A stretch of DNA of 64,000 nucleotides from Halicephalobus mephisto (Eukaryota; Nematoda; Chromadorea; Rhabditida; Panagrolaimidae). The notes under the pieces are model-generated. The model was given only the letters and a program-made list of their open reading frames with translations, ran no database searches and had not been told where the DNA came from. The translations under genes were made by a program, and so were the position numbers. This document shows, in pieces, positions 1-8,060 of the stretch. The number at the start of each line of letters is the position of its first letter. Position 1 is the stretch's first letter. Location of the stretch: NCBI GenBank assembly GCA_009193035.1, contig SWDT01000103.1, forward strand, positions 1 to 64,000, in the 5' to 3' direction.

Positions 1-354
1 CTTAAAAAAAGATTAAAAATAGAATTTTTTAAAAAGAATTTTAGTTTTTAAAAGTTGGAAATTTTTGATTGGGAATCAACAAGAAAATAAGATTGGCTTT
101 AACCTAGAAAATTCATATTCATATAGGTGATTTTATGGAATTTGTTTTTTCATTTTCGAAAACTTTTCAGTTTTTATGAATATCTCCTTAAGGGATCAAC
201 TATCACATTATAAGGTCATATGAATTCTAATTACTCTGCTGGGATCTAAAGTACATTCATTTACGAAATACTACTCCGTAAATCTCCGAATATCAGTGTC
301 GAAATCGACATTGAAGTCAAAGTAAATAATTTTCGCATTATAAGTGAATAAATC

Positions 355-800
355 AAATTGCTCGAATGTTGCGAGCAAACTGCGAATTTTACTTTGATTT
401 GAAATCTTTAACAATGTAAATATAAAAACGTCAACCGATCGGTCAAAGTATTGTGGATAACTTGGAAACTTGAGTTTGACTTCTACGTATCTGCCAGAAT
501 ATTACATGCAACCTGCTGATTTTACTTCGAAATCTTTGTAAATAAAAATATAACAATATCAATTAATCTGCCAGAATATTGCAAGCAACCTGCAGATTTT
601 ATTTTATTTTAATTTATCCGCCAGAATATTGCATGCAACCTGCTGATTTTATTTCGAAATCTTTGTAAATAAGAATATAAAAATATCAATTAATCTGCCA
701 GAATATTGCAAGCAACCTGCAGATTTTATTTTTAATTTTAGTACTGACTTATCTGTTCCAATGTTGTACGCAACTTACAGGTTTGATTTTGATGCTGATC
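355..800. repeat. TTGC-n-GCAA array family, copy 1
   Basis: Degenerate tandem units share the core GAATRTTGCNNGCAACCTGC followed by AGATTTTA and a spacer containing AAATCTTTGTAAATA. The same core, often in the opposite orientation, recurs near 6.3, 11.1, 13.1, 40.7, 50.5, 54.2 and 59.6 kb. Confidence 0.75.
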
Positions 801-931
801 ATTTTTTAGATTTTAGTGCAGATAATTTTCCGAATTCAGGTTCCACTTTCAGTCTCCCGAAAAGTTATCTTTTGTGCAAGTTGACCTTGTTGACCTCTTA
901 ATCATTTGCACTTTTTCGAATGACTGTCCTA

Positions 932-1279
932 GATTACGTGATAGGACGTTTCTGTTCAGGCATTTATGCTCCAATTTTTATACCTAATTTAAAATTTAAA
1001 AATAAATAATTTACATCTGCTATATACTACTTCAAAAAGTCATTTTCGGTAAGTTTCTACTTTTTTAAAATAGTTTTTATGTAAAATTCCAAATATCCTT
1101 GAAACTCAGAATTGGTCTTCAGAATCCTGGATTTCTGAAAGCTGACCTTTGATTCTGATTTTAGATTCAGAATATGGGTTTTATTACAGTATTACAAGTA
1201 CTTTTTTCAGTTGTAACTTTAAAATTTGAATATAAATGTTCGGGACAGAAACGTCTGGAACAGAAATGTCACATAATCG
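932..1279. mobile_element. Candidate non-autonomous inverted-repeat element (MITE-like)
   Basis: The left end reads GATTACGTGATAGGACGTTT and continues CTGTTC. The right end, read on the minus strand, starts GATTATGTGACATTTCTGTT. The arms are imperfect inverted repeats of about 25 bp around roughly 300 bp of AT-rich DNA with no open frame. There is no clear target-site duplication, so this is a structural call only. Confidence 0.4.
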
Positions 1280-1794
1280 AAACGTTACTTAACCCCCAAA
1301 TTTTCGCAATTGTACTAATTTTTATTTTCTGAATTTCTAAGAAATTTAAAAAAGATAATTTTATTTTAATACACATAATAATCTCGTTTTTGATCATAGA
1401 TCATTTTATAAAAAATATTTTAAATTTTTCAAATAATAAATTTTAAACTTTTTGTAATTAATTTTTAAATAAGTTTTATAATTAATTTTTTTAATTTGTT
1501 ATTTTTAAAGATTTTTTTTATAATTTTTTGAATTTTAAACCTTTTTTAAAATCTCTAATTTTTGAAAAGTTTAATTTTTATAATTTTTGAATTTCATATA
1601 TGATTTTTTTTTATTTTTTGTTTGATTTCTTGCAAGTTTCAGAAAATAAAAACAAATGAAATTTTTAAAGATCTGTTGATGAAATTATGTGGATATCCGG
1701 ATTTGATTTATCTGATTTGAGAGGAATGGAGAAGATAATCCTCTGAAATAAGTTATTAACCAAGATGTAAAGTACAGATGCATTGATGAAATTT

Positions 1795-2080
1795 CATATA
1801 TCAAAAATCTTTTAAATATTCATAATATTCCATATATCAACAATTTTTAATATGATAATAAATTTTTTATATCAATAAAATTTCATATATCAACAGTTTT
1901 TTATATATATCATAATATTTCATATATTAAGAGTTTTTTATATAATGAATTTTTTATATCAATAAAATTTCATATATCAACAATTTTTTATATAGCAGTA
2001 AAATTTTATATCAATAGATTTTTTGTATATTAATCATATTTAATATATTGATGAGATTTCATATATCAAAGAGTTTAATA
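1795..2080. repeat. Degenerate short tandem array (CATATATCAA units)
   Basis: About eight loose copies of TTTCATATATCAA/TTTTTTATAT, spaced roughly 30-50 bp apart. ATATAT-containing short arrays also fill introns of arl-3 and the SLC26 gene. Confidence 0.6.
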
Positions 2081-2270
2081 TGAATGAGGTTGTAGGTATT
2101 AATGAGAACTTATATATTGGTAACTTCTTTAAGACAAAGTACGTAATTTATACAATTTCTAACACGAAAATGAGATTCTTTAAATCCGAAAAAATACCTA
2201 GAATGGAATAACGGAGCTCGTAGATTCTATATCTGACGTCAAAATTGAGGGATAGGATTTACAATTTCGT

Positions 2271-3608
2271 CTAATAATCATTTATGAAATTAAAGTACAT
2301 AATATCGTAAATAATAAATGAATCATTAAGTGTTCTTTTTTCGAGAACAACCATAAGCGGAACACAAGAGAGTGATTCCTTATTAAATTCTTTGTAAGGA
2401 GGACAGTAAATGTGACTGGCACGGCCCTCAAGACATCTGTAAAAACGTGTGCAACTTTCTGGATCAGCAAAGGTTCCTTCTGAGTTTGGACACGAAAATA
2501 CTGAAATTGAATTAGAATATTTAAAAATTTTACGAAAAGGAGTTACCTTCAAGATACGCTTTAACTGCCTTCGTTAACGGATACTTCCCCTCACCACAAA
2601 TTCCGTTGAAATCATCCATATCAAGAGCCCATACAAACGCGCCTCCGAATTTATTTTCTTTGATCCATTCCATTTTTATTTCAATTGATTACACATCATC
2701 ATATCCATACCACAGATCATTACTGACCATATATGGTACTTTCATGGTATTTCCCAAAATCTCTTTCCTTTCAGTTTACAGAGTTCATAGTATGCTGCGG
2801 TTCCTTTTTCTTGAGTATATATTTGTGTTGGGGGATCTTTTGTTGGAGCTCCAATAATTGTATTATTGGGATCTGCTAACTTCCATCCTTTTCCATAAGT
2901 AGGAATTCCATATTAGGATTTTCTCCTTTGGCATTCTCTGCCCAGTAATTAAGGGCGAAATCTGCATTCCAATCATAAGGATGGATTTTACCGCGATATA
3001 AGGGACTGTGATGCTGGACTTTAGGTTCTGAATATGAGTAGAGGTTTATGAGTTCTTACATTCACAAAATCGACTGATTCAGCCAAAGAAGTGATATCAT
3101 ATATAGCATCGATTACAAACTTTTGATGCCCAGCTCGAAGCGTAATGATTCTGTTTCCAGGAGTAGCTTTTAATTCCTTCATAAATAACGCAAATCTTCT
3201 TTTATATCTTGTTGATAAAATTGCCAATGAATGTCAATTCCATCGAAATGATATTGATTAATAAGTTCAATAGCAGAATTGATAAACTTTTTCCTGTTTT
3301 TTGGATTCGAAAGCAGTTCTTTTTGTTGTGTATTATTAAAGTTGAAAAATTGGAAGGAAAGACTGACCTTTAATCCTGGTTGTTTTTCTTTCAATTTAAC
3401 AACCTTTTCAAAGTATCCCCAGTAGGATCCTTCGAAGAGATCATCGTAATACACAGCTTGTGCAGTGTAGTCATTATTTATAGCCCCACCGACATAGAAT
3501 ATATGGGTACATAGACCAGGAATATAGTTTTCTGGACGAAAGTCAGCAGGAGATGGTCGCTCACGAGCCCAACTAGTGAAATAACATCCTCTCAGATATT
3601 CTGAATTT
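2271..3608 (-). pseudogene. Decayed GH18 chitinase-like gene with C-terminal chitin-binding (CBM14) exon
   Basis: This minus-strand copy matches the neighbouring intact GH18 gene almost end to end, starting at the mature N-terminus (SEYLRGCYFTSW) with no signal peptide. Seen in sequence: a one-base loss near 3192 shifts the frame after KED; an in-frame TAA at 2689-2691 replaces the Glu codon of DDVES; frames also shift near 2930-2950. The active-site motif reads DGIDIHWQ instead of DxxDxDWE, so it would be inactive even if intact. A normal-looking intron (about 2503-2546) leads to an exon with the six-Cys spacing of a peritrophin-A/CBM14 chitin-binding domain. Only about 30 bp separate it from the upstream gene's stop. 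An alternative is that both GH18 units were once one two-domain protein joined by a short GC-AG intron (GGCAAGTG ... AAATTCAG). Confidence 0.7.
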
Positions 3609-3636
3609 ATTATAAAAGTTTCTTAAGCTTTTAGAA

Positions 3637-4872
3637 TCAACACTTGCCTTTTTTTGATTCGTCAAGTAGTAAAGCCTCATTGGTGTCCGTTTTTTCAGGA
3701 GAATTAGTCACATCAGTGTCCGCTTTTGTAGGAGACATAATTGTATTTGTGTCTAACTTTTGAAAATATTTCTTAACTGCTTTTGTTAGCGGATACTTCC
3801 CTTCACCACAAATTCCGTTGAAATCATCCATATCAAGAGTCCATACAGACGCTCCTCCAAATCCATTTTCTTCGATCCATTCCATTTTTATTTCGATTGA
3901 TTCGACATCATCGTATTCGTACTGAAGATCACCGCTGATTATATATGGCACTTTCACATACCTATTCCAAAATTTTTTTCCTTTCAGTTTACAGATTTCA
4001 TAATATGCTGTGAATCCTCTATGATTTGTGTATGGTTGTATCCAGCGATTTTCTTTTTTCGGAGCCCCAATTACTGTATTATTGGGATCTGCAAGTTTCA
4101 ATTCTATTCCAAAAGTGGCAATTCCCATTAAAATTTTCTTCTTCGGCATTCCCTTCTCTGCCCAGTAATCAAGGGCGGAAGCTGCATTCCAATCATGAGG
4201 ATTGATTTCACTGCGATGTAAAGGACTGTGGTGTTCAATTGTAGATTCTGAATTTAAGTAGAGACTATAAGTTCTTATATTCACGAAATCGACTGATTCA
4301 ACCAAAGAAGGGATATCATATATGACATCAATTACGGACTTTTGAAACGTAGTTTTTAGCGTCACAATTTTCTCTTCAGCAGCAGCTTTCAATTTCTTCA
4401 TAAACAACATAAAATCTTCCTTGGTATCTAATATGTAGTATGCCCAATCAATGTCAATGCCATCGAAGTGATATTGATTAATAAGTCTAATAGCAGAGTC
4501 AATAAACTTTTTTCTGTTTTCCGAATTTGAAAGCAGTTCTTTCCTTTGTGTATCATTAAATTTCAGAAATCGGAAGGAAAGGCTGATTTTTAATCCAGGT
4601 TGCTTGTCTTTCAATTTGACAACTCTGTCGATGTACCCACTATGATATTCATCGGAGAGATCATCAGAATATATAGCTTTTGCAGTGTAGTCATTATTTA
4701 CAGTTCCACCAACATAGAATATATGAGTACATAGACCAGGAATATAGTTTTCTGGACGAAAATCGGCAGGCGATGGACGATTTCGAGCCCAACTAGTGAA
4801 ATAACATGCCCTTATATACTCTGAACTCACCAAGGGAAATATTATCAATAGCGAAAATAAAATATTCTTCAT
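3637..4872 (-). CDS. Secreted GH18 chitinase-like protein lacking the catalytic glutamate
   Basis: Single-exon, 411-residue glycoside-hydrolase-18 fold protein. I place the start at ATG 4872: a TTTCAG at 4885-4890 just upstream looks like a spliced-leader acceptor, and the ATG opens a signal peptide (MKNILFSLLIIFPLVSS). GH18 landmarks in order: CYFTSWA at the mature N-terminus (strand 1), KISLSFRF (strand 3), FDGIDIDWAYY (strand 4, around residue 140), GASVWTLDMDD (strand 8). The DxxDxDxE motif ends in Ala, so the acid/base Glu is missing. By family knowledge such proteins bind chitin-type glycans but do not hydrolyse them (chitinase-like lectins). The C-terminus is a Thr/Ser/Asp-rich tail (TNTIMSPTKADTD), like the linkers that join chitinase modules. 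The decayed paralogue lies immediately downstream. Confidence 0.85.
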   Translation of the reverse strand: MKNILFSLLIIFPLVSSEYIRACYFTSWARNRPSPADFRPENYIPGLCTHIFYVGGTVNNDYTAKAIYSDDLSDEYHSGYIDRVVKLKDKQPGLKISLSFRFLKFNDTQRKELLSNSENRKKFIDSAIRLINQYHFDGIDIDWAYYILDTKEDFMLFMKKLKAAAEEKIVTLKTTFQKSVIDVIYDIPSLVESVDFVNIRTYSLYLNSESTIEHHSPLHRSEINPHDWNAASALDYWAEKGMPKKKILMGIATFGIELKLADPNNTVIGAPKKENRWIQPYTNHRGFTAYYEICKLKGKKFWNRYVKVPYIISGDLQYEYDDVESIEIKMEWIEENGFGGASVWTLDMDDFNGICGEGKYPLTKAVKKYFQKLDTNTIMSPTKADTDVTNSPEKTDTNEALLLDESKKGKC

Positions 4873-5639
4873 CGTTGCAATCACTGAAATGACGAAAGTG
4901 AATATTTGTGCAGATGAGTATTCTCAATGACTCCGTCTCTTAAAACTGGTTATTAATATATTTGTTTCTTTATTCGATTGACAGTTAAGTAATGAATACA
5001 ACTTAGATTTATTATTCTTGAAGAGAAATGAATCCCACTTACTAATCAGAATTACCAAGGAATATTTTTCAAATTGAAGGAGATTTCACTTTTACGGAAA
5101 GAAAAGTTATCTTACTCCTAATTAAAGAGTTGCGAAGTAATTCATAAAACACGGAATTTAGAATTTTGAAATATATAGAAACTCACTTGAATTGAAACAA
5201 TTGAGTCGTCATTGATTAACAACACTTTTGACAGAAAATTACAAATTAGTTCGTCCATATCGGTTCAAAAAAAGTCACTCCGAATTTTCTTCTTATTTTT
5301 CTTTATTTTTATCAACCAAACTTTATTTTCAGTTATTCGTGACCAAGTGTAATTTTCCACTTTTCAAGATTTCTGATCTTGACATTTTTAATTTTAAAAA
5401 AACAATAGGAAAAATTTATCTATGACTCAGTTTGCTCAAAATGACGAATTTATGGATTTCTTATTTTTTCGTACTAAAACCATTCAAATCTTATTTTTTA
5501 TGATTTTAAAAATTTTTTCAAAGCATTGGTGGAAATTTATTTTCAACATTTTTTATAATAGATAAAGCATTCAGAAACCGAAAAAACCCATTTTTCACAT
5601 CAGTATTATTAGATTTGTTTTAAATTATAAGTCATAATG

Positions 5640-6010
5640 TGTTTTATTAACATTTTAAAGAAAATTTCATATATGAATTTTCACATATTTACAACAATTT
5701 AAAAGAATATATTTAAAGAAAAATTTCATATATGAATTTTCACATATTTATAACTACAGTAGAACTTGAATATAAGATATCCCTGATATATCATATCTCA
5801 CGTTATGAAATGCGGTGTGAGTGAATTTGGTTAGTCTGTTTTCAAATTTACCCCCTCCATAATATATCCTTTGTTATAAAATAAGCTTTGGCCTCTTCCA
5901 AAGAGATATTTTATATCCAAGTTCCACTGTATTTAAAAGAATATATTTAAAGAAAACTTCATATATGAATTTTTACACATTTATAACAATTTAAAAGAAT
6001 ATATTCTAAA
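5640..6010. repeat. About 57-bp tandem repeat interrupted by a MITE
   Basis: Units of AAATTTCATATATGAATTTT then CACATATTTATAACAATTTA plus AAAGAATATATTTAAAG occur near 5660, 5720 and 5955. The run is broken by the 177-bp element at 5755-5931. Confidence 0.7.
5755..5931. mobile_element. 177-bp MITE with TACAGT termini
   Basis: The left end is TACAGTAGAACTTGAATATA. The right end, read on the minus strand, is TACAGTGGAACTTGGATATA. The arms are near-perfect inverted repeats of about 28 bp, flanking TA as in Tc1/mariner-pogo elements. It interrupts a tandem repeat whose neighbouring units show the empty site. It has no coding capacity, so movement would need a transposase encoded elsewhere. Confidence 0.75.
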
Positions 6011-6269
6011 TAAAGATTTACAATATTCTGTAATCTTGTCTTTTTGAATAGATCTATAATCTCATAGAAAACCAAATTTAATCTACTTTTTGTTTTCTAT
6101 AATGACTGGATTACGTCGAATTTATTATTTTGAACTTGATTAATACATCAATGAACAAAAAATTCAATGTTTTCATTTATATAAAAATAGCAAGTTTCCA
6201 ATAATTCAAAAATAAAAATATGCGGAAATTTGATGTTCTGTTTCGGACACATTGTCAAAAAAAAGGACG

Positions 6270-6870
6270 TCTGTGTCGTGGTCTACAAAGAGGTCAACGT
6301 CAAAATCAAATTTGCAAGTTGCTTGCAACATTCTGGAAGATAAATTGAAATAAAAATAAAATATGCAGGTTGCTTGCAATATTCTGACTGACGAATTAAT
6401 GTTTTTATATTTATGGAAATTTAGGAATAGAATTTGCATTTTGCTTGCAACATTCTGAAAGATAAATTGAAATGAAAATAAAATATGCACTTTGCTCGCA
6501 ACATTCTGAAAGATAAATTGGTGTTGTTATATTTTTATTTATGAATATTTCGAAGTAAAATCTGCACTTTGCTCGCAACATTCTGGAAGACAAATTGAAA
6601 TAAAAATAAAATATGCACTTTGCTTGCAATATTCTGAAAGATAAATTGGTGTTGTTATATTCCTATTTATGAAAATTTTGAAGTAAAATCTGCACTTTGC
6701 TCGCAACATTCTGGAAGACAAGTCCATATTGTTATATTTTTATTTATGAAAATTTCGAAGTAAAATCTGCAGGTTGCTTGCAACATTCGTACAGGTCGAC
6801 TTATACAATTTTTATATAAAATTCAATTTTGACTTTGATGTCGATTTCCTTATGACCTTTGGCACTGGTT
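6270..6870. repeat. TTGC-n-GCAA array family, copy 2, with inverted ends
   Basis: About eight units around the core GCAGGTTGCTTGCAACATTC with AAGTAAAATCTG or AAATAAAATATG spacers. The array starts after AGAGGTCAACGTCAAAATCA and ends with TTTTGACTTTGATGTCGATT, an imperfect inverted pair, as in the other copies. Confidence 0.75.
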
Positions 6871-7204
6871 GTTGACAAAAATAATCCATATTTCCTGTTT
6901 TCCAAAGATTTTTGAATTTCTTAAATATTTTTTAAAATTTTCTACAAATAAATAAAAATGTAAAAAATTTAATAAATTATATTAAAAATAATTTTCTACA
7001 AAGTGGTTTCGACAGAAATTTTCGGAAAAATAAAAAAATTACAGTAATCCGAAATTTTTGTTTTGTGTGATTTCGTAATTAATCATAAAAATTCAAAACT
7101 ATAATTTTTACAAAATGGTCCCGACGCGAATTTTGACAACTTGTCAAAAACGTCCAAAACATAATGTTTCAAATAATTGTTGAAAAATTACGTTATAAAT
7201 TCGA

Positions 7205-7640
7205 AAATAAAAAATATTCAAAATACTGTCTTGACACGAAAATCTGAAACTTTCCAGTCAGGACCTAAAAATAAAGTTTAGTACTTATGACTCTGTAAAA
7301 ATTTAATCATACTATTTCAAAAATGAAAAATAAATTTTATAAAATTAGTCCCGACACGAAAATTCAAAACTTTCCAGTCAGGACCCAAAAATTAAATTTA
7401 GTATTTATGATTCTGTAAAAATTTAATCATACTATTTCAAAAATGAAAAATAAATTTTATAAAATTAGTCCCGACACGAAAATTCAAAACTTTCCAGTCA
7501 GGACCCAAAAATTAAATTTAGTACTTATGACTCTGTAAAAATTTAATCATACTATTTCAAAAATGAAAAATAAATTTTATAAAAATAGTCCTGACACGAA
7601 AATTTGAAACTTTCCAGTCAGGACCCAAAATGATGATAAT
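7205..7640. repeat. 120-bp tandem repeat (R2 family)
   Basis: The phrase TCCCGACACGAAAATTCAAA recurs at 7228, 7348, 7468 and 7588, a period of exactly 120 bp with over 90% identity between the central copies. The unit belongs to the R2 family with the GTCCCGAC/GTCGGGAC motif seen near 12.0, 28.0 and 29.2 kb. Confidence 0.9.
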
Positions 7641-8060
7641 TAATTTTTATATAATTTTTAAACAATCCAATTCAAAAATCAAAAATAATATTTTCAAAAA
7701 ATAATCGATAAAAAATTTAACTTTTTAGAAATTAATTTTAATAACTTTAATTTTGCGTGACAATTTCGTAATCAAAATTTTGGAATTATTTTTTTTTAAA
7801 TTTAAAAACTTCTAAATTAAGACCACACAGGATACTTAATCCTTTATCCATTCCCCAAAATTAATTCTCATATATAAAATCACCAATAAACATTTTAAAA
7901 ATCACAATTGTCGTTACAGTAATCTCCAAAAAATTTAAATTTAATAAATTTATTTTAAAATCACTTTTGTCTTTTTGATAATCTCCGAATTGCTAATTTA
8001 TCTCCTGTAGATTAATAAAAGCAAAAACAAGATTAACAAATGTGCCAAGCCCTACGGAAA

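Larger units (their letters stand above)
1..2270. other. Non-coding AT-rich region with repeats and a candidate MITE
   Basis: No coding region is supported here. The stretch holds a TTGC-n-GCAA array (about 355-800), a candidate inverted-repeat element (932-1279), homopolymer-rich A/T DNA (1320-1660) and a degenerate array of the motif TTTCATATATCAA (about 1795-2080). Open frames are short and lie in low-complexity DNA. Confidence 0.6.
4891..8060. other. Intergenic region between chitinase-like gene and arl-3
   Basis: No gene is supported in this 3.2 kb. It holds a short tandem array split by a MITE (5640-6010), an R1-family array (6270-6870) and a 120-bp tandem repeat (7205-7640). The frames at 5228-5425 and 6206-6727 are AT-rich read-through or repeat-derived. 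Confidence 0.6.

Noticed and set aside
4873..4884. Upstream GTG start adding MIAT to the chitinase-like protein
   Set aside because: Nematodes initiate at ATG; ATG 4872 follows a candidate spliced-leader acceptor and begins a proper signal peptide.
6206..6727. Three minus-strand frames with repeated Cys/Phe/Tyr peptides
   Set aside because: They are the R1 array read in its phases; the same peptides appear at 11.1-11.7 kb from other R1 copies.
7205..7640. CRISPR-like regular repeat spacing
   Set aside because: The whole 120-bp unit is repeated, with no variable spacers, and the genome is eukaryotic.
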